Below, piece after piece: positions 15,227-24,535 of a stretch of DNA of 54,578 nucleotides. The number at the start of each line of letters is the position of its first letter. Position 1 is the first letter of the stretch. Under the pieces are notes generated by a model. The model saw only the letters and a program-made list of their open reading frames with translations. It did not search any database and was not told the origin of the DNA. The DNA is from Spirochaetales bacterium (GTDB lineage Bacteria > Spirochaetota > Spirochaetia > DSM-2461): NCBI GenBank assembly GCA_022360655.1, contig JAKSCK010000079.1, positions 1-54,578 of the forward strand, in the 5' to 3' direction. A program made the translations under genes and the position numbers.

Positions 15227-18200
15227 TTAAAACTCATAGGCTCCGATGGACCATGGAACCGATCGTGTTGTTCCATTCCTGTCATCTGTGAATTGAGTCG
15301 AAAGATCAAGACCCCCTTCATGAGCATTTTCTACTGTGGAACCTGAAAGTGACCAGTCTTCTTGCAGGAATGGGGTGAGACTTGGTCCTGTACTAAAGTC
15401 CACAAAGAAGGTTCCAAGGGCATTGGTTGTATTCAGAATATTTCCACTCACAGGGCTTGTGCCGGCCGCTGTGAGTCCGGCTTCAAGGTCTACAAGATTG
15501 GAGAATGTTTGGGTTCTGGCTGTGTTTTCATAGGGGATACCTGTGGCTCCTGGACCACTCAAGAGAAAATTATTCTGAAAGAGGGTTGGTTGAGTATTCG
15601 CAGTTTCTTTGATGATGTGATTTGTGGTTCCAGCCTGGCCAGAGATGAAAATGTTATTCACAAGTTGAGATTCGGCCGTATTGGCTGTTTCATAGACTGT
15701 GGTTGATCCCCCTCCATTTCCTCCATAGATGGTATTGTTGGCAAATATGATGCTTGCATTGCCCCAGGAATTGAACACCCCAACTGTATTACCTGCGGGT
15801 GAGTTCCCTCCATGAATCACGTTGTTTCGAATCTGTACACCACTGCTGTTGTCGATTTTAATGGCTTGGATGGTGTTTCCACCTCGTCCTCCGTAAATGG
15901 TATTGCGAGCAAAGACTCCGCCTGTTGCATTGCGGTATTCAACACCAATGGACGTTGTGCTTCCCTCGCCTCCATCGATGACATTGTTGATGATGGTTGG
16001 ACTGGAGTTTTGAGCCAAGATGGCATGGGAGTTGGGGGCAACATCGCCACCAGCAATGAGGTTCATTTCAATTCGAGGTGCAGCTCCATTGCTCACATCA
16101 ATGGCAATGGAAAAGTTGGTAGCAATGGAAAATCCTTCAAGGAGAAAGTCGTTTGTAATGGCGCCATTTTCAAAGCTGATAACCGTTCCTGTTGGGTGGC
16201 TTAATTGGGTGAAGGAAGCCGCTGGATTTCTAACCCAGGTGATGGGGTCGTATCCTCCAAGAACATGGATGCTTTGGGCATCATTAAAACGGATGGTTCC
16301 TGCTGAAGCGCCCAAATCATAGATTCCTGCAGAGACACGAATCTCTCTCACATCTGTTCGTGATGCAACTCCTCGAGATCGATTATACGCTCCAATCACA
16401 GAAGCGAGTGGTGCCTCTTGAGTTCCAAGGGGATGCTCGTCATTGCCTCCTTGGCTTGGTAAGGACACAAAGATGATATCGGGTGCCGTTCCATCAAATT
16501 CAAAGGGCCCCAGTGACCACCCAATCCCTGTAAAACTGGTTCTTGAATGGTTGTCCATGTCACTATTGTCCCCACCGGGAGTGACTTCTGGGAAGTTTGG
16601 AATGGCAGAAAGATCTTCTCCTCCAAAGATCAGGTCTTGTGACGGATTCTCTGCTCGTCCCATTTCAAAATCATCGATAGCATAGGAAATATTTGTATCA
16701 ATCGAAGCACTTTGAACCAGATTACCAACAATTCGTAATTGGCGGTTTTGAACCGTGTAGAGATCTTCATCACCATTCCCCCCATTGAGGTTGATGATGG
16801 GAGGTCCATTACGATCCCAAACCATGTTATTTCGGAAGGAAATATTCGAAATGTTGGCTCCACCAATCCCTCGTAGTGCACTGAAGTCATCTTCCGTGCT
16901 TGACCAAATGAGATTGTTGAAGATCTGTTCATTTCCATTGCTGTTGAGAATCTCAATGCCAATAGCCTGGTTTACTACAGCGGATCTACCGGTTGTGATG
17001 GCATTATTCATCACTCGGGTGACAAAAGCTCCTTCCAGTTGAAGGGCTGAAGTGCCCGTTCCTGTGCCATCTGCAGCATAGACGCTGCTGTTAAATAGAG
17101 AGAAGTTCCCGAGAGAAGTATTCCGATGACGAATTCCTACAACATCACGACTTGTCTCTGAACGAATATTGCTTGCATTGATTTCAAAAGTGGAACTTCC
17201 AGCGGTCACAGAAGCATCGATACCAATGCTATTTGCTCGCGACGGGAGCGCATGCACCCAGGATTCCACAGCGTTGAAGGATGAATTGGTAAGAAACACT
17301 CCCGTGTTTGCCGATTCCTGATAGAGGGTATTTCCAAAAATATCGGCACCACTAATGATTTGGGAAGCTCCGATGGTAATGGTGGAATCTTGAGCGCGAA
17401 TGCCAAGAGTTGAACCGGATGTGGTATCATTAATATCTCCACCAGAAATGATGCAGTTCTCAAAAGACGCTGTTGCAGCACGAACAAGAACCCCAGTGGA
17501 TTCTCCTGTACCACCAATCCGGCCCTGAACAAACGATTCAATGGCAGAAAGAGTTGAACCAGATTGGACGGAAATGCCCACACTTCCAATGCTGCTACCA
17601 GTAGGGGCCACAAAAAAGGAATCATGAATCCGAGGCGATGCGGCAAGAAGTCGAATTGCAGCAGTAAACGATTCATTTTCCGGAGCCTGAACGCGAACTC
17701 CAGAAAGAATCGATGTGTTGGGAAGATTTTGAAATCTCAAAACAGCTCTTGGATCATCAGCGCTTCCTGTTGCAACAGGAGTGGCAATGTTGGAATCAAT
17801 GAAGGTGGTGGTGGCTCGTGTGCTCCAATCACCGGTGGATTGAGCGGTAAAATCTTCGTTATATCCACCATAGATGCCAATGCGTGGGATGGTGTTTCCA
17901 TCAATTGTTTCAAAACCATCCACATCATAAGGAGTCTCGGAAGCGGATATAAAAATGTCACTTCGTGTCGCATTCACTTGCCCTAATGCCGCTCCCCAGC
18001 TTTGAAGAGGATCACTCGCTAAGGTACCTGTATTGGGAATGGTGCCGGCCTCATCTGTAAAATCCCGTCCTGATTGAGACAGATAGATGGGAGGAGGCAT
18101 GTATTCAAAGGTGAGAGATGCACCTAAATTTCCATAATTACCACTGTCTAAAAAAACATTTTCTGGAATGTTAAATGCGTATTCGCGAGAGAGGAGGGGG

Positions 18201-18904
18201 GTGAGGGCAATGTTGTAATGATGGGGAGGAGCTGGAACATTTGGGGCTGGACCAGTCACCCAGGAGAGGAATTGATTATCATACCCAATGTCTGTTTGTG
18301 TGAGGGCATCTGCGGCAGAGCTAAGGGGGATGGGATTATTGTTCTCATCCACAAGGGCCAATTCAAGATCAATAGAGGGATTGGCAAGTACTCCTGTTTG
18401 ATCGGGATTCAGGATGACTGGACGAATCACCTTGTAAAGATTCACATTGATGGTATGTGATTCAACAATTCCATCCCTGTCTGGGAGGCTTCTTGTGATG
18501 GTAAAAGTCCGTTCCTGCGGTCCGCCATTATGAAAGCTTACAGCCTCACCAGATTCAATGACTGTGCCATCCAATAGCACAGAGATATTCTCTCCGATGG
18601 GTTCAAATGTGATGATGAGGGGACCATTGGGAGTGGTTCCTCCTGGTATGAGAGGGGTGGTGCCATCGGCTTCATAGTAGGGAATAGGAATGGACAGTGT
18701 TCCATCCACAGGAACTTGATGAATGAAGACATCGCGTGCAAGTCTGGGATTATCGGCGGCTGCAAAACCAATTCGGCTCAGAGCGGTTGTTTCTCGAATG
18801 GCTTTAGCTAAATCAGAACGCCGTAGTGCATCACAACTGGTCTGAAGAAGGAGACTTGCACTGAGAATGGTGCTCCATATCAGGATTGTGATGCGTTTAT
18901 CCAT
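15227..18904 (-). CDS. Large surface lipoprotein with two parallel beta-helix regions
   Basis: 1225 residues. The signal peptide ends in a relaxed lipobox, LLLQTSC (lipidated Cys at residue 24), of the kind common in spirochaetes. After ~250 residues of beta-sandwich-like sequence comes a first DUF1565-like entry (IYLSQSGRD...DPLQSWGAAL). A long parallel beta-helix follows, with many N-N-x-I / N-N-x-F turns such as VMNNAITTG and IFNNLIWSS. A second entry (IIFVSLPSQGGNDEHPLG...) with GGYDPITW opens a second helix full of N-N-V-I/N-N-T-I turns. Such helices often bind or cut polysaccharides or act as surface adhesins, and no catalytic residues can be assigned. It may be leaderless: TACAAT ends 7 nt before ATG 18904, and the nearest GAGGAA is too far upstream. 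Confidence 0.85.
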   Translation of the reverse strand: MDKRITILIWSTILSASLLLQTSCDALRRSDLAKAIRETTALSRIGFAAADNPRLARDVFIHQVPVDGTLSIPIPYYEADGTTPLIPGGTTPNGPLIITFEPIGENISVLLDGTVIESGEAVSFHNGGPQERTFTITRSLPDRDGIVESHTINVNLYKVIRPVILNPDQTGVLANPSIDLELALVDENNNPIPLSSAADALTQTDIGYDNQFLSWVTGPAPNVPAPPHHYNIALTPLLSREYAFNIPENVFLDSGNYGNLGASLTFEYMPPPIYLSQSGRDFTDEAGTIPNTGTLASDPLQSWGAALGQVNATRSDIFISASETPYDVDGFETIDGNTIPRIGIYGGYNEDFTAQSTGDWSTRATTTFIDSNIATPVATGSADDPRAVLRFQNLPNTSILSGVRVQAPENESFTAAIRLLAASPRIHDSFFVAPTGSSIGSVGISVQSGSTLSAIESFVQGRIGGTGESTGVLVRAATASFENCIISGGDINDTTSGSTLGIRAQDSTITIGASQIISGADIFGNTLYQESANTGVFLTNSSFNAVESWVHALPSRANSIGIDASVTAGSSTFEINASNIRSETSRDVVGIRHRNTSLGNFSLFNSSVYAADGTGTGTSALQLEGAFVTRVMNNAITTGRSAVVNQAIGIEILNSNGNEQIFNNLIWSSTEDDFSALRGIGGANISNISFRNNMVWDRNGPPIINLNGGNGDEDLYTVQNRQLRIVGNLVQSASIDTNISYAIDDFEMGRAENPSQDLIFGGEDLSAIPNFPEVTPGGDNSDMDNHSRTSFTGIGWSLGPFEFDGTAPDIIFVSLPSQGGNDEHPLGTQEAPLASVIGAYNRSRGVASRTDVREIRVSAGIYDLGASAGTIRFNDAQSIHVLGGYDPITWVRNPAASFTQLSHPTGTVISFENGAITNDFLLEGFSIATNFSIAIDVSNGAAPRIEMNLIAGGDVAPNSHAILAQNSSPTIINNVIDGGEGSTTSIGVEYRNATGGVFARNTIYGGRGGNTIQAIKIDNSSGVQIRNNVIHGGNSPAGNTVGVFNSWGNASIIFANNTIYGGNGGGSTTVYETANTAESQLVNNIFISGQAGTTNHIIKETANTQPTLFQNNFLLSGPGATGIPYENTARTQTFSNLVDLEAGLTAAGTSPVSGNILNTTNALGTFFVDFSTGPSLTPFLQEDWSLSGSTVENAHEGGLDLSTQFTDDRNGTTRSVPWSIGAYEF

Positions 18905-18911
18905 GATCTTT

Positions 18912-18942
18912 ATTGTATATATTTCCTCAGTGGAATTCTCAA
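18912..18942 (-). promoter_or_regulatory. Probable promoter of the beta-helix lipoprotein, close to the start codon
   Basis: On the minus strand TTGAGA (18942-18937), a 19-nt spacer, TACAAT (18917-18912), then 7 nt to the ATG at 18904. It fits in the 42-bp gap after the preceding gene and again predicts a leaderless or near-leaderless mRNA. Confidence 0.5.
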
Positions 18943-18946
18943 ATTT

Positions 18947-20320
18947 TTAGAGTCTATAGGACCAGAGCGCACTGAGAGAGACAATGGGAAGCATAATGTC
19001 TTCCGTGAAACCAACCATGACATTCGCTCCAATATAGAAACGATTTTTCTTTCTTCCAATGAGGGTTCCTACACTCCCTCTGAAATAGAGAAGATTGCGC
19101 ATATTAAAACTTTGAGCCAACTGGGAATCGATATTTCCTATCCCCAAACCCAGAATAGGAACAAGAGGCCAGTTCACTGTAGGACGCCAGGAAAATCCGG
19201 TATCATAGGCAAAATATCCGTGAACGGTATTCCCATTCTGGTCTGGCACTAAGCTTGTCATTCCCACTTGAATGCGCCCTTCTCCTGAGAAACCAGACCA
19301 AAACTTGAGTCCAGCACCTGGTCGAACACTCAATACAAATTCCGCATTGAGAAGACCTGGGATGGCGGTGAGTACATCCGTTCGTATTATGGCAAAGGGA
19401 GCAAGACCTACCATGATGTCCCATTGGCTGTCTCCCTCTTGCTCCTCTAATACCGGAGGGGGACTGATGAGAAGAGTTCCAGCAGATCGGGTAACTCCTT
19501 CCTTTCCCCCCATGATGTTTAAGGTGTATTTCCCTGGATTGGCCTCGCGAGCATCCAGATACACCGTTGCCATTTCCGCATTCTTCACCACAAGGGCATG
19601 GATGGGAAGTTCTCCATCCTCTCCAAGAACTTGTATTTCCATTCCAGAATAGAAACCTGTTCCCTCTAAAGAAAAGGCAATGCTTTTTCCCTGGTAAGCC
19701 TGGATTAGTTCGGAAGTCTCTTCAGGTTGTGGCTCAGGTTTTGCTGTAATTGTGAGCACTCCTGGCACGCTAAAACGCAGGCCAGAAGCCGCTCGGGCTT
19801 CCACATCCCAAAGACCAGGTTCTAAGGATTCTGTATTGATGGACAGTATGCTATTTTCTTTTTGACTCAGAACTTCGTTTTCTCCAGATAGGAACCAGTA
19901 TTCCACCGGACTTTCCGTTTCAAGTTCCTCTAAGGAGAACTTGAGAATCCCACTACCTTCTGGAACGCTTTGGGCCATAGGAACCCGGAAATAGGGCGTA
20001 GCAGCACGTTCCACCCGCAGATTCTTCCATGGCGAACGAGCCGCTTCTCCTCCAAAGGGGTTGAGAACAAAAATTCGGTATTCATAATTTCCAGGAGCTA
20101 AATCAAGACCAAGCCGTGTCTCTAAAACCTTTGTATCAATAAATTCAATTCCATCTCTCCGTACCTGAATTCGATAAGAAGCAGCACCAGTCACCTCTTC
20201 CCATTCAATCGCCACATGTTCCCTGTTTTTCCCAATGACACTGTCCTGTGCGATGAGAATCCCATGCCCAAAGAGGTGGAAGAGAATCAAAATCAGAATG
20301 ACCATTCTCATTCTTACCAT
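18947..20320 (-). CDS. Exported FN3/IPT-domain protein with C-terminal beta-barrel
   Basis: 457 residues. A signal peptide (VILILILFHLFGHGILIAQ) leads into an FN3-like domain (IEWEEVTGAASYRIQVRRDG, ~residues 37-105). A second sandwich follows, then an IPT/TIG-like domain (GKSIAFSLEGTGFYSGMEIQV, ~210-285). The last ~150 residues are amphipathic strands (GLAPFAIIRTDVLTAIPG ... VSLSALWSYRL) resembling an 8-stranded outer-membrane barrel. It looks like a paralogue of the upstream gene at 20314-21798, sharing the order FN3, IPT, barrel and the opening pattern IEW..V.GA..Y...+R+DG. The start overlaps the upstream stop (ATGGTAA, 20320-20314), so translation is coupled. It is the last gene of the cyclase-FecR string. 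Its job is probably surface or envelope structure. Confidence 0.8.
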   Translation of the reverse strand: MVRMRMVILILILFHLFGHGILIAQDSVIGKNREHVAIEWEEVTGAASYRIQVRRDGIEFIDTKVLETRLGLDLAPGNYEYRIFVLNPFGGEAARSPWKNLRVERAATPYFRVPMAQSVPEGSGILKFSLEELETESPVEYWFLSGENEVLSQKENSILSINTESLEPGLWDVEARAASGLRFSVPGVLTITAKPEPQPEETSELIQAYQGKSIAFSLEGTGFYSGMEIQVLGEDGELPIHALVVKNAEMATVYLDAREANPGKYTLNIMGGKEGVTRSAGTLLISPPPVLEEQEGDSQWDIMVGLAPFAIIRTDVLTAIPGLLNAEFVLSVRPGAGLKFWSGFSGEGRIQVGMTSLVPDQNGNTVHGYFAYDTGFSWRPTVNWPLVPILGLGIGNIDSQLAQSFNMRNLLYFRGSVGTLIGRKKNRFYIGANVMVGFTEDIMLPIVSLSALWSYRL

Positions 20321-21798
20321 CGCACACCTACTAAAGCATGAGGACTAAAAAACCAGGAATGATGGGTGTAGTAAAAAATAGCCCCTAAGTCACAGAGCAA
20401 ATCCAAATAGAAATGCCGACCCATACGGATCCGTAAACCTGCTCCAAGGCGAAGTGATGCATCAATGGAATCCAATGATTTGAGTGTAAAATTCCCCAAA
20501 TCCTGTTCTCTCGTGGCATTGGTGGCTGTGTAGTATGAATAACCAAAGCCAATCGAAGTGTTGACAAGAATGTTTAATGGGAATCGAAAGGGAGTGGAGT
20601 AGGACAAACCTAAGAGCAAATCAAAACGATCAATTCGTATGTTGTAAACAGGATGGCTTCCAGGCTGTCGGGTCCAATGAGTTCCTATGGTCCAAGCCAA
20701 TTCTTGAAAGAAAGGAGCACGGGAAATAGGAGGTCCTTCAAATGTTTTTGCATAGGATAGAGAGGCCCCATAGAATCCTCTTCCATAGAACCGTGCTTCT
20801 TCATTGCCAAAGGGGAAAAACGTTGAAGCTCCAGCACGGATATGATGAGGAGGTAAGGGGAAGATGGCCTTTTTATCAGAGGATTTGGTCTCTTGATTGT
20901 TTTCACTTTGTTGTGTCCTAAGAAACTCAAGGGAATCTTGTGTCACCTCAAAGGCGTTTTCTTTGCGTCCTTGTTCCCCTGAAGGATTGGAAGCCACAAT
21001 TGTGTATTCACCAGCGATGGCCTTGGTTAAATCAAGAATGTACTGCCCTTCATCTCCCTCTCTCTGAAGTTCCACCAAAGGAAGAGCTTCTGGGCCTTCC
21101 ACAGTGAGAACCACCTCTTCATCCCATCCACTCCCTTTTATGGTGAGAACATGGGCATTGGTATTTTCAGGAATCAAACGGGGACTCACTGAGCGGATAC
21201 GCGGTCGGAGAAAGTCCACCACTTCTATTGCATCATCCAGAAGACTGATTTGTCCGTCTGGGTTTTCCATAGAAAGACGCCACCTCCCTGGAGTTGGTGC
21301 CCGTTTGGCCTGAAGCATCACATCACTCCACCCGCGTTCTCCTTCCCGTTTCTTGGATTCAAGAATATTCAATGGAATGGTGCGGCCCTCTAAATTTTGG
21401 ATTTGATAGATCGACCCCTTCGGGGTAGGTGAAATGTGCCCTTGAACTCGAAGTGTGAGAGGGGGATTTTCCCGTTCAATAAAATGGTTTGGAGTCACAT
21501 TGAGAATAAATGGTCTTGGAGGAGTGATGATTCGCAATGTGGACCATTCTCCAACTCGGGCTGGTTTTCCAAAAGCATCCAGAGCTGTGACTCGAAATTC
21601 ATATTCTCCAGGCATGAGAAAAAGGGGAAGCATGGCTGTTTGTGTTTGTGTTCTTAAGACAAGGTCTCCATCTTTCCGAATTTCCACATCATATCCAGCC
21701 GCATTTTCCACCTGTGACCATTCAATTCGTTCTTGGCCCAGAAGGGGAGGGAGAAGAGAGAATATCAATAGGATCAGAAGAGAGTATCGCTCATGGCG
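20314..21798 (-). CDS. Exported FN3/IPT-domain protein with C-terminal beta-barrel (paralogue)
   Basis: 494 residues from ATG 21798. A signal peptide (YSLLILLIFSLLPPLLGQ) precedes an FN3-like domain (IEWSQVENAAGYDVEIRKDG) and two further sandwiches. The last of these is IPT/TIG-like (PRIRSVSPRLIPENTNAHVL, TIKGSGWDEEVVLTVEG). A Gln/Asn/Lys-rich linker is followed by ~170 residues of beta-strands (IRAGASTFFPFGNEEARFYG ... HALVGVRW) ending in Trp, as in outer-membrane barrels. Its start lies inside the last codons of the FecR gene (8-nt overlap), so the products are made together. It could be the barrel partner through which the FecR/FN3 protein is anchored or displayed; that is inference. Confidence 0.8.
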   Translation of the reverse strand, partial: RHERYSLLILLIFSLLPPLLGQERIEWSQVENAAGYDVEIRKDGDLVLRTQTQTAMLPLFLMPGEYEFRVTALDAFGKPARVGEWSTLRIITPPRPFILNVTPNHFIERENPPLTLRVQGHISPTPKGSIYQIQNLEGRTIPLNILESKKREGERGWSDVMLQAKRAPTPGRWRLSMENPDGQISLLDDAIEVVDFLRPRIRSVSPRLIPENTNAHVLTIKGSGWDEEVVLTVEGPEALPLVELQREGDEGQYILDLTKAIAGEYTIVASNPSGEQGRKENAFEVTQDSLEFLRTQQSENNQETKSSDKKAIFPLPPHHIRAGASTFFPFGNEEARFYGRGFYGASLSYAKTFEGPPISRAPFFQELAWTIGTHWTRQPGSHPVYNIRIDRFDLLLGLSYSTPFRFPLNILVNTSIGFGYSYYTATNATREQDLGNFTLKSLDSIDASLRLGAGLRIRMGRHFYLDLLCDLGAIFYYTHHSWFFSPHALVGVRW

Positions 21799-24535
21799 CA
21801 TACTGCAGCTCTTCAGAGAGAATGGTTGGAGCTTGATTTCCAATGTTCACCGACAAGGTAAATCTCTCTTGTGTCCAAGGGCTGAATTGAACGAGGTTTA
21901 CATCGGCAATTTCTTGACTTGCTCGAACGGCCCAAGAGAATGAACCTTCGCTTAATGCGCTCAAATCCTCCAGTACAAATTGATTTCCACGTAATCCAGT
22001 TTCTCGATATAAAGCTGTGGTGCCATCACTGGAATAGATGGTGAGATCATAGGTGTTTTGTGTTTCTTGACCTGTCCAGGAAAATGTGAGGGAATTTTGT
22101 CCCGTCATATCCACATTTTCCCCATTCCCTGGACGTAAATTCCGTGGAGCGGAAGGTATGGGGAGTTCTGCAATGCGAAAACCAGCGGAAGGACCTTCTG
22201 GGGCTTCTCTTCCCAGTTCATCCCGAGACAGCACTCGCCATCGGTATTGTCCTGCAGTCAATCCATCCAGTTGGAGAGATGGTACTGTGGTTTGGTACAA
22301 GCGTGTGACTTCTCCATTATCTAATTCCACAGTCCAGCGTCCTAGAGCTGGATTCTGGCGCCAAGAGAGTCTCACCCCTTGCCGCAGAACTGTTAGCCCA
22401 TCAATATTCTGACCATCAAAGGGACGTTCTGGAATAGCTGGAGCATAGCGAACGATGCGATTGATTTGGAAGGAACTTCGGGTGGTTTCACTTTGGCGTG
22501 GAGCATCCTCTTTTAATGCCGTCACCTCAAAGACATAGTCTCCCGGTTCAGCGGAGAGGGGCAGGGAGAAGCTTTGCTCAACAGCGTTCAATTCTTCTTC
22601 AACTTCATATCCACGAGGTCCGGATAGACGGGTTCTATAGGACAGAGCTCCTGGTACTGGATCCCAGGATGCGCGAAGTTCTGTTTCTCCCACAAAGTCG
22701 AGAGTGCTACCATTACGAGGGGCTTCTATGCGTGGGGCTGCAAATCGTGCTTGTAAACGGAAATCTCCCAAGGGGCTTTCAGTGAGAACTCTTCCACTAT
22801 TGTCTAAGATGATCACCTGCCATACATAGGTCCCTTCACCAGGTATCGGGGCTGTGTAGCGTTCACCTTGCACAAGAGATTCAATGATCCGTGAGCGCTC
22901 TCCTGTCCGCGTGTTGACTACTCGGTCAAGTAAGAATCGAGCCATTCCCGGTACAGCACTTCGCCAAAGGAAGGTGTAGGGAGCATAGGGTTCCCATTCC
23001 TCAACTCCGCCAGGGCTTGGAGCCAATAGCTCTACCGATCCCGTGAGTGGTGCAATGGTGAATCGACGTGTTTGTGAGACTGGAATGGGTGTGCCATCGC
23101 TGGACTGTCCCTCAACGCGCCACCAGTATTCGCCATCTTGCGCACCTGGAAGAAGGGTTTTCCAGGTTTCTGTTCCAGAAACATCGGCAATGGGTGTGGA
23201 AAATTCTGGGTCTTGGGCCACTTGTATTCGGTAGATCCCTAGGGAATCTTCTCCTTTCCATCGGAAGGGAATTCCATCTCGAACATCCAAGGCGAGAAGT
23301 TCTGCTTCTTCCCCTGGACTGATGAGTTGAACAGGAGCATAAGTCTCCTGCTGTTCCAATTGGAAAGTTCCTATGGGCAACTGATTCACATTCTCTGGGA
23401 GTCCTCGTTGATGAATTGGCCAAACACGCCACCACCAATCCCCCTCATTTAAATTGGATATAAGGAGAGAGGATCCATTCACCACTCGATTGAGCACAGG
23501 ATTTGTAAAATTCGGGTCAGATGCCACTTCAACACGGTAGGCATCGGCAAACCAAGAACGTTCCCATTGAAGGGGGATATCTGGTGAATTTTCTCGAAAC
23601 GGTATGGAAATGCCTTCCGCAGGAGCTAATGGTTTTGGGAGACGCTCCTGTTCCAGTGAAAAACTCCATACGGGGCCACTCTCATTGCTGTTTTGCTCTT
23701 TCAAACGCCAATACCAAAGACCTGGGCTCAATTCTACTGTTGTTGCTCCATCTCCATTTGCTTGAAAAACATCATTGCCAAGGAAATTGGGATTGAGAGA
23801 AGCTTCCAATACAGGGTTCTCCCAACCGGTCAAAATTTCCCAGGAAAAATTGACTTCTCTTTTTTCACCATAGGTGAGAAGAAGCGAATTGGGACGAGGA
23901 TTGGTGGGGATGGCAAGAACCTGTTCTTTTCGTGTCTCTCCACGTTCCTCATCAATGCTGAGCACACTCTCTGTGTCCAGAACGGTCCGTTCTCCTCCGC
24001 TCTCAACGGTGGCCTCTCCTTCTGTGACTGAAACTTCCGTGCGTAATCCTTCTTCTCGACTCAGGATCACAGCACCGTCATCAACGGCAACCACAGTATC
24101 TTCTGCACGAACCACAAGCCCGCCACTTCCCGCAGCTGAAAGGTCACCACTTTGGAATTCAATGCTTCGAACCTCTCCTGCCAAGTCCAGAATAATGACC
24201 GTATCAGCTCCTAGCGTGATCTCATCGGTTCGTTCACCTTCCACTTCTCCAGGAATATTGAGGAGAAGAACAGCTTTGGATCCGGTTGCGGTTCGAATGG
24301 CATCTCGGTCATAAACGGCCTCTTCCCCTTTGAGACTTCCCCAACGGTTATGTTGAGAATGACGTCTCTGAGCCTGGCCTTGAACCTCAACCACTTTTCC
24401 AACTGGTATTACACCGGTGATCTCGGCTGTTTTGGTGAGTTCAACGTAGAAAAGATAGGAAAATCCCGCGGCAGCCGCCAGTAATCCTAACGAGATCAAT
24501 ACATTACGAATCGAGGATTTCGTACTTGACTTCAT
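21791..24535 (-). CDS. FecR-domain protein with a tandem array of FN3-like repeats
   Basis: 914 residues. An N-terminal transmembrane anchor (VLISLGLLAAAAGFSYLFYV) is followed by a FecR domain (~residues 45-185). That domain shows GKVVEVQGQAQRR, WGSLKGEEAVYDRDAIRTAT and a VRAEDTVVAVDDGAVIL core. From ~residue 210 there are about six or seven sandwich repeats with the recurring signature (F/L)xWxxxxxAxxYRIxVAxDPxF and a closing (W/Y)WWRV or YWRLKE. These are FN3-like binding modules. FecR domains in other bacteria sense or transmit envelope signals, often to ECF sigma factors. Here the gene overlaps the adenylate cyclase stop by 32 nt, which points to the cyclase as partner. ATG 24535 is the only sensible start. 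The protein is predicted to be mainly periplasmic. Confidence 0.85.
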   Translation of the reverse strand: MKSSTKSSIRNVLISLGLLAAAAGFSYLFYVELTKTAEITGVIPVGKVVEVQGQAQRRHSQHNRWGSLKGEEAVYDRDAIRTATGSKAVLLLNIPGEVEGERTDEITLGADTVIILDLAGEVRSIEFQSGDLSAAGSGGLVVRAEDTVVAVDDGAVILSREEGLRTEVSVTEGEATVESGGERTVLDTESVLSIDEERGETRKEQVLAIPTNPRPNSLLLTYGEKREVNFSWEILTGWENPVLEASLNPNFLGNDVFQANGDGATTVELSPGLWYWRLKEQNSNESGPVWSFSLEQERLPKPLAPAEGISIPFRENSPDIPLQWERSWFADAYRVEVASDPNFTNPVLNRVVNGSSLLISNLNEGDWWWRVWPIHQRGLPENVNQLPIGTFQLEQQETYAPVQLISPGEEAELLALDVRDGIPFRWKGEDSLGIYRIQVAQDPEFSTPIADVSGTETWKTLLPGAQDGEYWWRVEGQSSDGTPIPVSQTRRFTIAPLTGSVELLAPSPGGVEEWEPYAPYTFLWRSAVPGMARFLLDRVVNTRTGERSRIIESLVQGERYTAPIPGEGTYVWQVIILDNSGRVLTESPLGDFRLQARFAAPRIEAPRNGSTLDFVGETELRASWDPVPGALSYRTRLSGPRGYEVEEELNAVEQSFSLPLSAEPGDYVFEVTALKEDAPRQSETTRSSFQINRIVRYAPAIPERPFDGQNIDGLTVLRQGVRLSWRQNPALGRWTVELDNGEVTRLYQTTVPSLQLDGLTAGQYRWRVLSRDELGREAPEGPSAGFRIAELPIPSAPRNLRPGNGENVDMTGQNSLTFSWTGQETQNTYDLTIYSSDGTTALYRETGLRGNQFVLEDLSALSEGSFSWAVRASQEIADVNLVQFSPWTQERFTLSVNIGNQAPTILSEELQYAP

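Noticed and set aside
20314..21843. Longer N-terminus for the FN3/IPT barrel protein starting at 21843
   Set aside because: The extra 15 residues would precede the signal peptide and lie inside the FecR gene; ATG 21798 gives a normal signal peptide.
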